Assembly (NCBI GenBank): GCA_029007015.1
Contig: JAQXHB010000031.1
Location: 1-6,782 of the forward strand
Reading direction: 5' to 3'
Length of the DNA: 6,782 bases
Source of the DNA: Bacillota bacterium
GTDB taxonomy: Bacteria; Bacillota; Clostridia; Oscillospirales; Acutalibacteraceae
Shown here: positions 1 through 5,712 of the stretch, in pieces
Layout: each line of letters opens with the position of its first letter
How positions within the stretch are numbered: the stretch's first letter is position 1
The notes under the pieces: model-generated
The model's database searches: none
The model's input: only the letters and a program-made list of their open reading frames with translations
What the model was told of the DNA's origin: nothing
Translations under genes and position numbers: made by a program

Positions 1-81
1 GCCGTTCCAAACGCCCATGGCATATGTGGTGCGGTCTGTGTTAAGATAAAATACTTCATTTTCTCTGTCGAATGTAATCAT
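1..81 (-). CDS. N-terminal fragment of a probable GH36 alpha-galactosidase (runs off left edge)
   Basis: Only the first 27 codons lie in the window, beginning MITFDRENEVFYLNTDRTTY and ending at the window edge in an open frame. The start is set by ATG at 81-79 with a GGAG Shine-Dalgarno at 92-89, 7 nt upstream. The pattern 'F-x-x-x-x-x-x-F-x-L-x-T-x-x-T-S/T-Y-x-M-x-V' resembles the extreme N-terminus of GH36 alpha-galactosidases, whose beta-sandwich domain opens this way and which hydrolyse terminal alpha-1,6-galactose from raffinose-type sugars. No catalytic residue is inside the window, so the call rests on a short stretch from memory. It is transcribed away from nfnA and has its own candidate promoter and two nearby inverted repeats, consistent with a sugar-inducible gene. 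It could instead be another glycoside hydrolase or an unrelated protein. The presence of a real gene start is much surer than the family. Confidence 0.6.
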   Translation of the reverse strand, partial: MITFDRENEVFYLNTDRTTYAMGVWNG

Positions 82-120
82 AACATTGCTCCTATCGATT
101 TTTTATGTAGATATGGACCT

Positions 121-141
121 TTGAAATCGACTGATTTTCAA
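121..141. repeat. Inverted repeat, candidate operator overlapping the start of the minus-strand transcript
   Basis: Arms TTGAAA (121-126) and TTTCAA (136-141) are perfect 6-bp complements around a 9-nt centre. It lies just downstream of the minus-strand -10 box (146-151), near the predicted transcription start, where a bound repressor would block initiation. One half (TTGAAATCG) resembles half of a catabolite-responsive element, but the other half does not follow the cre consensus. The arms are short and the DNA is AT-rich, so this could be chance. Confidence 0.35.
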
Positions 142-145
142 GTCA

Positions 146-174
146 AGTATACACCAACCCGGTAATGATTTCCA
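146..174 (-). promoter_or_regulatory. Candidate promoter of the alpha-galactosidase-like gene
   Basis: Read on the minus strand, TGGAAA (174-169, four of six matches to TTGACA) is followed after 17 nt by TATACT (151-146, five of six matches to TATAAT). Transcription would start near 139, giving a leader of about 58 nt before the ATG at 81. The -35 hexamer is the first part of the 30-bp palindrome at 169-198, which fits regulation at this promoter. Confidence 0.5.
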
Positions 175-198
175 CACTTTTTTTACAAAGTGCGGAAA
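169..198. repeat. 30-bp imperfect palindrome overlapping the minus-strand -35 box
   Basis: TTTCC-A-CACTTT (169-180) mirrors AAAGTG-C-GGAAA (187-198) about a 6-nt centre: 11 of 12 outer pairs match, the exception being 174/193. The element ends within the -35 of the minus-strand promoter and lies about 75 nt from the nfnA -35, so it more likely serves the alpha-galactosidase-like gene. The size fits a two-fold symmetric operator. As RNA it would form a weak AT-rich hairpin without a trailing T-run, so a terminator role is less likely. Confidence 0.5.
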
Positions 199-273
199 AT
201 GTGTTCTGTGGACATGTGACCGTCAGCAAACTGCCAAAGGCTGATAAATAATTGAAAATAAATGAGAATTTAA

Positions 274-302
274 TTGCACAATTATATTCGGCGTGCTATA
301 AT
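274..302 (+). promoter_or_regulatory. Extended -10 promoter of the nfnA-nfnB operon
   Basis: A perfect TATAAT (297-302) is preceded by TGC (294-296), the extended -10 motif, with a poor -35 (TTGCAC, 274-279) at 17 nt. Transcription is predicted to start around 308-310. This placement decides the nfnA start: the frame stays open upstream to a TTG at 252, but that codon lies upstream of the predicted transcript. Confidence 0.75.
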
Positions 303-419
303 GAATTTGTAACGCGTGTTGTGCAGGCACCGCCATTGCTTGCCACCGCAAATAATCGCAAAAACAGCGCATTTATACCTGCCTGTTTAAAAAATACTGC
401 AGAAACGGAAGTATCAGCA

Positions 420-1280
420 ATGTACAAAATTGTCAGAAAAAAGGTACTCAACCCCACTGTAACGCAAATGGAAATTGACGCGCCGCTGGTAGCCAAAAAG
501 GCACGGCCCGGTCAGTTCATCATTCTGCGTGTTGACGATGAGGGCGAGCGTATTCCGCTGACCGTTGCCGGCACTAACCCCGACGAGGGTACGGTCAAAA
601 TCATTTTCCAAATTGTCGGCGCCACCACCGAAAAACTTGGTCATAAAAACGAGGGCGACTGCATACACGATTTTGTCGGCCCTCTCGGCGTTGCCACCCA
701 CACCGACGGCATCAAAAAGGTCTGCATTGTCGGCGGCGGTGTTGGCTGTGCTATCGCCATGCCGGTCGCACAGGAGTTTCACCGCCTGGGCGCAGAGGTA
801 ACCTCCATCATCGGCTTCAGAAATAAGGATTTGCTTATCCTCGAGGATGAGTTCAAAGCCTGCTCCGACCGCCTGACGGTAATGACCGACGACGGCTCAT
901 ACGCCCGCCAGGGCAATGTAACCGTCCCGCTCAAGGAGTATCTTGATGCCGGCGAGCGTTTCGATATGATTATCACCATCGGCCCGCTCATCATGATGAA
1001 ATTTGTCGTTGCCACGGCCAAGCCGTTTGGCGTGCCCGTGACCGTGTCGATGAACCCGATTATGATTGACGGTACCGGAATGTGCGGCGGCTGCCGCTTG
1101 ACGCTCAATCAGGACGGCAAAAAGGTGACCAAGTTTGCATGCGTCGACGGCCCCGATTTTAACGGCTACGAGGTCGATTTTGACGAGGCTATGTCGCGCG
1201 GCAGAATGTATTCGGAATATGAGCGCCACGCGTACGAAGAAACCTGCAATCTCTTTAAGGGGGTAAACGAAAATGCCTAA
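420..1280 (+). CDS. nfnA: NfnA: FAD/NAD-binding, 2Fe-2S small subunit of NADH-dependent reduced ferredoxin:NADP+ oxidoreductase
   Basis: This is the 286-residue ferredoxin-NADP reductase-like subunit of the cytosolic Nfn complex (also annotated SudB or sulfide/dihydroorotate dehydrogenase-like), which couples NADH and reduced-ferredoxin oxidation to NADPH formation by flavin bifurcation. Visible parts are the FAD-binding RIPLT (44-48) after ARPGQF (28-33), the nucleotide-binding GGGVGCAIAMP (105-115), and a C-terminal 2Fe-2S motif D217-x4-C222-x2-C225 with C241. The related PyrK proteins carry C-x4-C-x2-C here, so Asp occupies the first ligand position, consistent with the Asp/3-Cys cluster reported for Nfn. 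The ATG at 420 was chosen because an ACGGAAG SD (405-411) stands 8 nt away, the family pattern starts there (MYKIVRKK), the length fits, and the promoter lies inside the longer frame. It overlaps nfnB by 8 nt. PyrK is the main alternative, but the NfnB partner argues against it. Confidence 0.9.
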   Translation: MYKIVRKKVLNPTVTQMEIDAPLVAKKARPGQFIILRVDDEGERIPLTVAGTNPDEGTVKIIFQIVGATTEKLGHKNEGDCIHDFVGPLGVATHTDGIKKVCIVGGGVGCAIAMPVAQEFHRLGAEVTSIIGFRNKDLLILEDEFKACSDRLTVMTDDGSYARQGNVTVPLKEYLDAGERFDMIITIGPLIMMKFVVATAKPFGVPVTVSMNPIMIDGTGMCGGCRLTLNQDGKKVTKFACVDGPDFNGYEVDFDEAMSRGRMYSEYERHAYEETCNLFKGVNENA

Positions 1281-2685
1281 CATGAGTCCTAACAAAAACC
1301 CGATGCCCACTCAGGACCCCTTGGTAAGAGCGCGCAACTTTGACGAGGTGGCCACCGGCTACACCGACGAAGTCGCCATCGACGAGGCCATGCGCTGCCT
1401 TAATTGCAAGAACATGCCCTGCGTCAGCGGTTGCCCGGTCAACATTCGCATACCTGAGTTTATCTCAAAAATCAAGGAGGGCGACTTTGAGGGCGCCTAT
1501 CAGATAATTTCAACCACCTCCAGTCTGCCCGCCGTATGCGGCCGAGTCTGCCCGCAGGAAACTCAGTGCGAAAGCAAGTGCGTGCGCGGCATCAAGGCTG
1601 AACCGGTCGGCATCGGCCGCCTTGAACGCTTTGTTGCCGACTGGCACAATGCGCACGCCACCGGCGCCGTTTCGGTGCCCGAATCTAACGGACACAAGGT
1701 GGCGGTTGTAGGCTCCGGCCCCTCCGGTCTGACCTGCGCAGGCGATTTGGCCAAGAAGGGTTATAAGGTGACCGTCTATGAGGCACTGCACACCGCCGGC
1801 GGCGTTTTGGTTTACGGCATACCCGAATTCAGACTGCCGAAATCCATCGTTGCCAAAGAGGTCGAAACCCTCAAGGCGCTCGGCGTCGATGTCGAGCCTA
1901 ATGTTGTAATCGGCAAAACGCTCACCATAGACGAGTTGTTCGATATGGGATACGAGGCGGTGTTTGTCGGTTCGGGCGCCGGTCTGCCCAACTTCATGGG
2001 TATTCCGGGCGAGAGCCTGAAGGGCGTTTACTCGGCAAACGAATTTCTCACCAGAAGCAACCTTATGAAGGCGTACAAAGATTCGCCCGAGACCCCCATT
2101 ATGAAGGGCGGCAAGGTGGCGGTAGTCGGCGGCGGCAATGTTGCCATGGACGCCGCCAGAACCGCTCTGCGTCTCGGCGCCGAAAAGGTATATATAGTTT
2201 ACCGACGCTCAATGGAGGAACTGCCTGCCCGTAAGGAGGAGGTCGAGCACGCGCAGGAGGAGGGTATTGATTTTCGCCTGCTGTGCAATCCGATTGAGGT
2301 GCTCGGCTACAACAATCCCGACGATGCGCGAGACCCCAAAAACGGCTTTGTCAGCGGCATCAAGTGCATTAAAATGGAACTCGGTGAGCCGGACGAAAAG
2401 GGCCGCAGACGCCCCGTTGCCATACCCGACAGCGAGTTTGTGCTGGATGTTGACACAGTCATCATCTCCATCGGCACATCGCCCAACCCGCTCATCAAGA
2501 GCACCACAAAGGGTCTGGATGTCAACTCCCACGGCGGTATCATCGTCAACGAGGACGGCCTGACATCGCGCGAGGCTGTATATGCCGGCGGTGACGCCGT
2601 AACAGGCGCCGCAACGGTAATTTCAGCCATGGGCGCCGGCAAGGTCGCGGCCAAGGCCATCGACGAATATCTGTCCAACAAATAA
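1273..2685 (+). CDS. nfnB: NfnB: large FAD, 4Fe-4S subunit of NADH-dependent reduced ferredoxin:NADP+ oxidoreductase (glutamate synthase small-chain-like)
   Basis: This 470-residue protein is usually auto-annotated 'NADPH-dependent glutamate synthase' (GltD/GltA). With no glutamate synthase large subunit nearby and nfnA overlapping upstream, it is better read as the NADP(H)-side, bifurcating-flavin subunit of Nfn (SudA type). Eight cysteines in the N-terminal domain suit two 4Fe-4S clusters: C42, C45, C50, C54 and C89, C93, C99, C103. An FAD dinucleotide fold follows (VVGSGPSG, 145-152), then an NADPH fold (VVGGGNVAMDAAR, 284-296), and the FAD-closing YAGGDAVTGAATV (437-449). The length matches NfnB/SudA/GltD proteins. 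The start at 1273 is supported by AAGGGGG (1257-1263), 9 nt upstream; another in-frame ATG at 1282 fits the SD less well. The 8-nt overlap with nfnA suggests translational coupling and equal subunit supply. A role as free-standing glutamate synthase or dihydropyrimidine dehydrogenase-like protein is less likely. Confidence 0.9.
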   Translation: MPNMSPNKNPMPTQDPLVRARNFDEVATGYTDEVAIDEAMRCLNCKNMPCVSGCPVNIRIPEFISKIKEGDFEGAYQIISTTSSLPAVCGRVCPQETQCESKCVRGIKAEPVGIGRLERFVADWHNAHATGAVSVPESNGHKVAVVGSGPSGLTCAGDLAKKGYKVTVYEALHTAGGVLVYGIPEFRLPKSIVAKEVETLKALGVDVEPNVVIGKTLTIDELFDMGYEAVFVGSGAGLPNFMGIPGESLKGVYSANEFLTRSNLMKAYKDSPETPIMKGGKVAVVGGGNVAMDAARTALRLGAEKVYIVYRRSMEELPARKEEVEHAQEEGIDFRLLCNPIEVLGYNNPDDARDPKNGFVSGIKCIKMELGEPDEKGRRRPVAIPDSEFVLDVDTVIISIGTSPNPLIKSTTKGLDVNSHGGIIVNEDGLTSREAVYAGGDAVTGAATVISAMGAGKVAAKAIDEYLSNK

Positions 2686-2708
2686 CGGCTGATTTTGTCC
2701 TCAATAAA

Positions 2709-2771
2709 CATATAATAAAAGCAGTTTCTACCGTGTAAAACTCACACGGGAGAGACTGCTTTTATTATATG
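2709..2771. terminator. Bidirectional terminator between convergent nfnB and pyk
   Basis: Positions 2709-2736 pair with 2744-2771 around a 7-nt loop (AAAACTC): 28 positions with one A/G mismatch (2730/2750) and one possible G-U (2726/2754). The outer 17 pairs are perfect and AT-rich at the base, so the arm gives CTTTTATTATAT on the plus strand and an equivalent T-rich end on the minus strand. It sits 23 nt past the nfnB stop and 23 nt past the pyk stop, as expected for one element serving both transcripts. Confidence 0.9.
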
Positions 2772-2794
2772 CCTGCTCACGGCGAACAGAAAAC

Positions 2795-4207
2795 TTATAC
2801 CGTTTCAACTTTTATTATATTTGTATTGCCCGATGTTCCGTTTGCCATGCCGCCGGTAATGATAATCTTTTCTCCGCCAACAAAGCCGAAAGTCTTGGCG
2901 GCCAGCCGCTTGGCGGTGAAGAAAAGCACCTCAGTCGACTCAAACACATCGCACATCACCGGAGTGACGCCCCACGACATTCCCAGTTTGCGCCATGTCT
3001 TTTCGTCGGTGGTCAGTCCCATAATGTCGACCGGCGAGCGGAAACGCGATACCATACGGGCCGTCATGCCGGATAGGGTGCACACGGCAATGGCCGATGC
3101 ACCGATGTCAATGGCCATGCCACAGGTGGCATGGGAAATGGCGTCAACGGTGTTCTTTATCTGAAACTCAGCATTTAAAAAGCGCTTGCTGTAATGAATA
3201 CTCTGCTCGGTGCGCTCGGCAATGCGCGCCATGGTGCTGACAGCCGCCACGGGGTACTTGCCGGCGGCAGTTTCGCCAGAGAGCATGATGGCGCTGGTAC
3301 CGTCATAGACGGCGTTGGCCACATCGGAGGTTTCGGCGCGAGTCGGGCGAGGATTGGTTATCATCGACTCGAGCATCTCGGTGGCGGTGATGACCCTCTT
3401 GCCCAGCATGCGGCACTTGGTTATCAGTTGTTTTTGTATGGCAGGCAATTCCTCAAAGGGTATTTCAACACCCATGTCGCCGCGGCCAATCATGATGCCG
3501 TCGCAGTGCTTGCATATTTCCTCAATATTGTCAATGCCCGACTGATTCTCTATCTTGGCTATCAGGTCGATGCCCTCGCCGCCGGACTCATCGACAAACT
3601 GCTTTACATCAATCAAATCCTGCGCGCACGAAACAAATGAGCAGGCCAAAAAGTCGACATCGTTTTTGATGCCGAACAGTATGTCTTTTTTGTCCTGTTC
3701 GCTCAAATAGATTTGGCGCAGTACCTTGCCTGGGAAACTCATGCTCTTGTTGTTTGACAACTCACCGCCGTTAATTACGCGGCAGACAATGTCTCCCTGA
3801 GAGATGCCGGTCACCTCAAACGAGAGCAGTCCGTTGTTGAGCAGTATTCTGTCGCCCACGCTTAAGTCGTCGGCCAGTCCTTTGTAATTGACCGATACGC
3901 GGCTCTCGTCGCCCTCAACCTCATCGACAGTGAAAGTGAACTCATCGCCGTCATTGAGGGTGATTTTGCCGTTTTTGAAGGTTCTGATACGGTACTCAGG
4001 CCCTTTGGTGTCGAGCATTATCGACACCGGCATCTGCATCTCATCGCGCACCTTTTTAATGGTGTCTATGCGTACCTGATGCTCCTCGTGCGTGCCGTGT
4101 GAAAAATTCAGTCGTGCCACATTCATACCGGCTTTGAACATTTCTCTGAGCGTCTGCTCATCCGAACAGGCCGGCCCGACGGTGCAGATTATCTTGGTCT
4201 TTCTCAT
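2795..4207 (-). CDS. pyk: Pyruvate kinase
   Basis: Pyruvate kinase transfers phosphate from phosphoenolpyruvate to ADP, giving pyruvate and ATP in the last step of glycolysis in the cytosol; it is normally a homotetramer. The 470 residues cover the barrel, B domain and C-terminal allosteric domain without the extra C-terminal PEP-utiliser-like domain of longer Bacillus-type enzymes. Diagnostic stretches are TKIICTVGPAC (4-14), ARLNFSHGTHEEH (31-43), LDTKGPEYRI (65-74), IAKIENQSGIDNIEEI (216-231) with the conserved Lys218 and metal ligand Glu220, GRGDMGVEIP (241-250) with Asp244, and ITATEMLESM (273-282) followed by NPRPTRAETSDVANAV (285-300). The start is supported by GAGG (4220-4217), 9 nt upstream of ATG. 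The gene follows prs on the same strand after 97 nt containing a terminator-like hairpin, so it may have its own promoter or depend on readthrough; I found no convincing promoter between them. Its 3' end shares the bidirectional terminator with nfnB. Confidence 0.97.
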   Translation of the reverse strand: MRKTKIICTVGPACSDEQTLREMFKAGMNVARLNFSHGTHEEHQVRIDTIKKVRDEMQMPVSIMLDTKGPEYRIRTFKNGKITLNDGDEFTFTVDEVEGDESRVSVNYKGLADDLSVGDRILLNNGLLSFEVTGISQGDIVCRVINGGELSNNKSMSFPGKVLRQIYLSEQDKKDILFGIKNDVDFLACSFVSCAQDLIDVKQFVDESGGEGIDLIAKIENQSGIDNIEEICKHCDGIMIGRGDMGVEIPFEELPAIQKQLITKCRMLGKRVITATEMLESMITNPRPTRAETSDVANAVYDGTSAIMLSGETAAGKYPVAAVSTMARIAERTEQSIHYSKRFLNAEFQIKNTVDAISHATCGMAIDIGASAIAVCTLSGMTARMVSRFRSPVDIMGLTTDEKTWRKLGMSWGVTPVMCDVFESTEVLFFTAKRLAAKTFGFVGGEKIIITGGMANGTSGNTNIIKVETV

Positions 4208-4238
4208 TTTACATTACCTCACTTTCGCCCGTAATACC

Positions 4239-4275
4239 AAAAGGAGAATTTCGGAATAATGCGCCGAAATTCTCC
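4239..4275 (-). terminator. Terminator-like hairpin between prs and pyk
   Basis: A perfect 12-bp stem, GGAGAATTTCGG (4243-4254) with CCGAAATTCTCC (4264-4275), surrounds a 9-nt loop. On the minus strand it is followed by TTTT then GG, a short T-run. It begins 29 nt after the prs stop and ends about 31 nt before the pyk start. The placement suits a rho-independent terminator for prs; the short T-run suggests it may be leaky and let some transcript continue into pyk. On the plus strand the T-rich tail is interrupted, so reverse termination would be weaker. Confidence 0.75.
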
Positions 4276-4304
4276 CATTTATATTATTTAATTTGGGGCG
4301 CCGA

Positions 4305-5417
4305 TTATTCGCGGCCAAGCAGTTTCTTGATGCGCTTGACGGGGCTGAGCAATTCGCTGATGGATGAGTCATGGTTGAGTGTGTCGATGATGTAGGCGAT
4401 GAACTTGGACATATCAACGCGGACATACCACGGCTTCTCCAGCAATTCGGGCAGAGCGTACACCAGATTGGAGGTGAACACCTTGTCGATGCAGCCGTCC
4501 TTATAGGCCTTGTCAAAGTTCTCAAATCCCTCAACAAACAGGCCGAATGTGGCGAATACGAAAATCCTGCGTGCCTTTTTTTCCTTAAGTTTGATGGCGA
4601 TGTCGATGACCGAGTCGCCCGATGAAATCATGTCGTCGACGATGATGACATCCTTGCCGGCAACATCGCGGCCGAGGAACTCATGCGCCTCGATGGGGTT
4701 GCGGCCGTTGACAATGACCGAGTAATTGCGGCGCTTGTAGAACATGCCGAGGTCAAGGCCCAACACCGACGAGTAGTAGATGCAGCGACCCATGCCGCCC
4801 TCGTCAGGGGAGACAATCATCAGGTTCTCGCGGTCAATCTGGATGTCGGGCACATTTTTGACCAAAGCCTTAATCATTTGATAGGTGGGATGAACATTCT
4901 CAAAGCCGTGAAGCGGAATGGCGCTCTGAACACGGTCGTCGTGAGCATCGAAGGTGATAATGTTGGTTACGCCCATGTTGACCAGTTCCTGCAAGGCCAG
5001 CGCGCAGTCGAGTGATTCGCGTGCAGTGCGGCGGTGCTGGCGGCCCTCATACAGCATCGGCATGATGACGGTGATGCGGCGCGCCTTGCCGCCCATTGCG
5101 GCGATAATGCGCTTGAGATCCTGAAAGTGATCGTCGGGGCTCATCGGCACCTGCTGATTATACATGCGGTATGTGACGCCGTAGTTGAACACATCACAGA
5201 TGATGAATATGTCGTGACCGCGAACCGACTGAGTAATCATACCCTTAGCCTCGCCGGAGCCGAAACGGGGACACACAGTCATGATTTTGTAACTGGTGTC
5301 GCTCGGCTGTCCGCGCCACTCGCTGATATAACCGTCAACCTTTTTTGCGATTTCCTCGCAGCCGGGCATGGCGATAATACCAAGTTCACCGAAAACGGAA
5401 TTTTCCACTTCCATCAT
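4305..5417 (-). CDS. prs: Ribose-phosphate pyrophosphokinase (PRPP synthetase), long clostridial form
   Basis: The product makes 5-phosphoribosyl-1-pyrophosphate from ribose-5-phosphate and ATP for purine, pyrimidine, His, Trp and NAD synthesis. At 370 residues it is longer than the roughly 310-320 of the classical enzyme. Readable motifs in order: VRGHDIFIICDVF (65-77), the ATP-site region MLYEGRQHRRTARE (121-134), the metal/catalytic segment TFDAHDD (155-161), FYKRR (226-230, matching the catalytic flexible-loop KRR), and the PRPP loop VIIVDDMISSGDS (257-269). The usual FSDGE segment near the N-terminus is replaced by an unfamiliar stretch, so the N-terminal half is divergent. The catalytic landmarks are present, so I expect activity. 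Start: two adjacent ATGs (5417, 5414); AAGGTGG (5430-5424) lies 6 nt from the first. It is divergent from thyX and upstream of pyk. A phosphoribosyltransferase-like regulator is a less likely alternative. Confidence 0.9.
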   Translation of the reverse strand: MMEVENSVFGELGIIAMPGCEEIAKKVDGYISEWRGQPSDTSYKIMTVCPRFGSGEAKGMITQSVRGHDIFIICDVFNYGVTYRMYNQQVPMSPDDHFQDLKRIIAAMGGKARRITVIMPMLYEGRQHRRTARESLDCALALQELVNMGVTNIITFDAHDDRVQSAIPLHGFENVHPTYQMIKALVKNVPDIQIDRENLMIVSPDEGGMGRCIYYSSVLGLDLGMFYKRRNYSVIVNGRNPIEAHEFLGRDVAGKDVIIVDDMISSGDSVIDIAIKLKEKKARRIFVFATFGLFVEGFENFDKAYKDGCIDKVFTSNLVYALPELLEKPWYVRVDMSKFIAYIIDTLNHDSSISELLSPVKRIKKLLGRE

Positions 5418-5440
5418 AATAATCCACCTTTATATTTATT

Positions 5441-5464
5441 TTGCAACAAAATTGGCTGTTACAA
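5441..5464 (-). repeat. Inverted repeat in the prs leader
   Basis: On the minus strand TTGTAACA (5464-5457) can pair with TGTTGCAA (5448-5441) across a 9-nt loop, giving 8 pairs with one G-U. It ends about 10 nt upstream of the prs SD (5430-5424). It may be an operator or weak leader hairpin; the AT-rich setting makes chance possible. It does not match the B. subtilis PurBox pattern I know. Confidence 0.3.
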
Positions 5465-5477
5465 CTCCACTGTATAA

Positions 5478-5506
5478 ATTTTAACATAAATCGTCCCGAT
5501 AATAAA
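5478..5506 (-). promoter_or_regulatory. Tentative prs promoter
   Basis: On the minus strand TAAAAT (5483-5478) preceded by TGT (5486-5484) forms an extended -10, with only a weak -35 (TTTATT, 5506-5501) at 17 nt. Transcription would start near 5471 and give a leader of about 54 nt. A perfect TATAAT also exists further upstream on this strand (5518-5513), but has no recognisable -35 at a suitable distance. In such AT-rich sequence neither is firm. Confidence 0.3.
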
Positions 5507-5587
5507 TATGTGATTATATATAAAAATAATGTAAAAATGGCACCTATTTTTTGCTTATTTTCCAATGCCGCAGCAAACGGAGCGCAC

Positions 5588-5612
5588 CGGGTCGGCTTTG
5601 GCCCGCGTTTTT
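5588..5612 (+). terminator. Orphan terminator-like hairpin upstream of the thyX promoter
   Basis: CGGGTC (5588-5593) pairs with GGCCCG (5600-5605), six pairs with one G-U, around GGCTTT, followed by CG and a five-T run (5608-5612). It has the form of a rho-independent terminator reading rightward, but no plus-strand gene ends before it: the DNA to its left is the prs upstream region. It lies upstream of the thyX promoter, so it cannot be a thyX attenuator unless another promoter lies further left. Possible roles are the 3' end of a short RNA or protection of thyX from antisense readthrough. Confidence 0.45.
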
Positions 5613-5626
5613 AAGTATAAATACTT
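5613..5626. repeat. Palindrome abutting the thyX -35 box
   Basis: AAGTAT (5613-5618) and ATACTT (5621-5626) are perfect complements separated by AA. The element ends 1 nt before the -35 hexamer TTGATA (5628-5633) and starts right after the T-run of the upstream hairpin. The position would suit an activator or repressor of thyX-tmk. It does not match the NrdR box as I know it. Short and AT-rich, so unproven. Confidence 0.35.
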
Positions 5627-5627
5627 G

Positions 5628-5656
5628 TTGATATGCCGGCGGTAATTTGATATAAT
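5628..5656 (+). promoter_or_regulatory. Strong sigma-A-type promoter of thyX-tmk
   Basis: TTGATA (5628-5633, five of six matches) is followed at exactly 17 nt by a perfect TATAAT (5651-5656) that also carries the TGn extension (TGA, 5648-5650). Transcription is predicted near 5663, giving a leader of about 50 nt. Confidence 0.85.
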
Positions 5657-5675
5657 TACATCATAAGAAAAATAC

Positions 5676-5694
5676 GGCGGCAGACTGTGCCGCC
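5676..5694 (+). promoter_or_regulatory. GC-rich hairpin in the thyX leader next to the Shine-Dalgarno
   Basis: GGCGGCA (5676-5682) pairs perfectly with TGCCGCC (5688-5694) around GACTG. The stem ends 4 nt before the strong AGGAGG (5699-5704), which stays single-stranded. It begins about 13 nt after the predicted transcript start. It could stabilise the mRNA or serve as a site for translational control. No T-run follows, so it is not a terminator. Confidence 0.6.
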
Positions 5695-5712
5695 CATCAG
5701 GAGGAGAAAAAA

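Larger units (their letters stand above)
82..419. other. Divergent intergenic control region between the alpha-galactosidase-like gene and nfnA
   Basis: This 338-base gap holds no gene I can support. From left to right it contains the minus-strand SD (89-92), an inverted repeat (121-141), a minus-strand promoter (146-174), a 30-bp imperfect palindrome (169-198), a plus-strand extended -10 promoter (274-302), and a nfnA leader of roughly 110 nt. I do not recognise a riboswitch or T-box in the leader. The only pairing noticed there is a weak 6-bp match (324-329 with 380-385) across a 50-nt loop. Confidence 0.7.

Noticed and set aside
121..141. Catabolite-responsive element (CcpA site)
   Set aside because: Only one half resembles the cre consensus; the other half breaks it and the spacing is too long.
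252..419. N-terminal extension of nfnA from TTG 252
   Set aside because: The promoter lies inside it, the residues do not resemble NfnA, and ATG 420 has an SD at correct spacing.
309..419. Riboswitch or T-box before nfnA
   Set aside because: No conserved motif, strong helices or terminator/antiterminator pair could be found by eye.
1273..2685. Glutamate synthase small subunit (gltD)
   Set aside because: No large glutamate synthase subunit is adjacent, whereas an overlapping NfnA-type gene precedes it, so the Nfn reading is better.
2307..2711. 134-residue open frame on the minus strand opposite nfnB
   Set aside because: It lies almost wholly antisense to a clearly coding gene, has no recognisable domain, and starts inside the terminator region; it is a by-product of codon bias.
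4214..4537. 107-residue minus-strand frame spanning the 3' end of prs and the intergenic hairpin
   Set aside because: It is out of frame with prs, overlaps the terminator-like hairpin, and has low-complexity Ser/Arg/Thr-rich content typical of a shifted frame.
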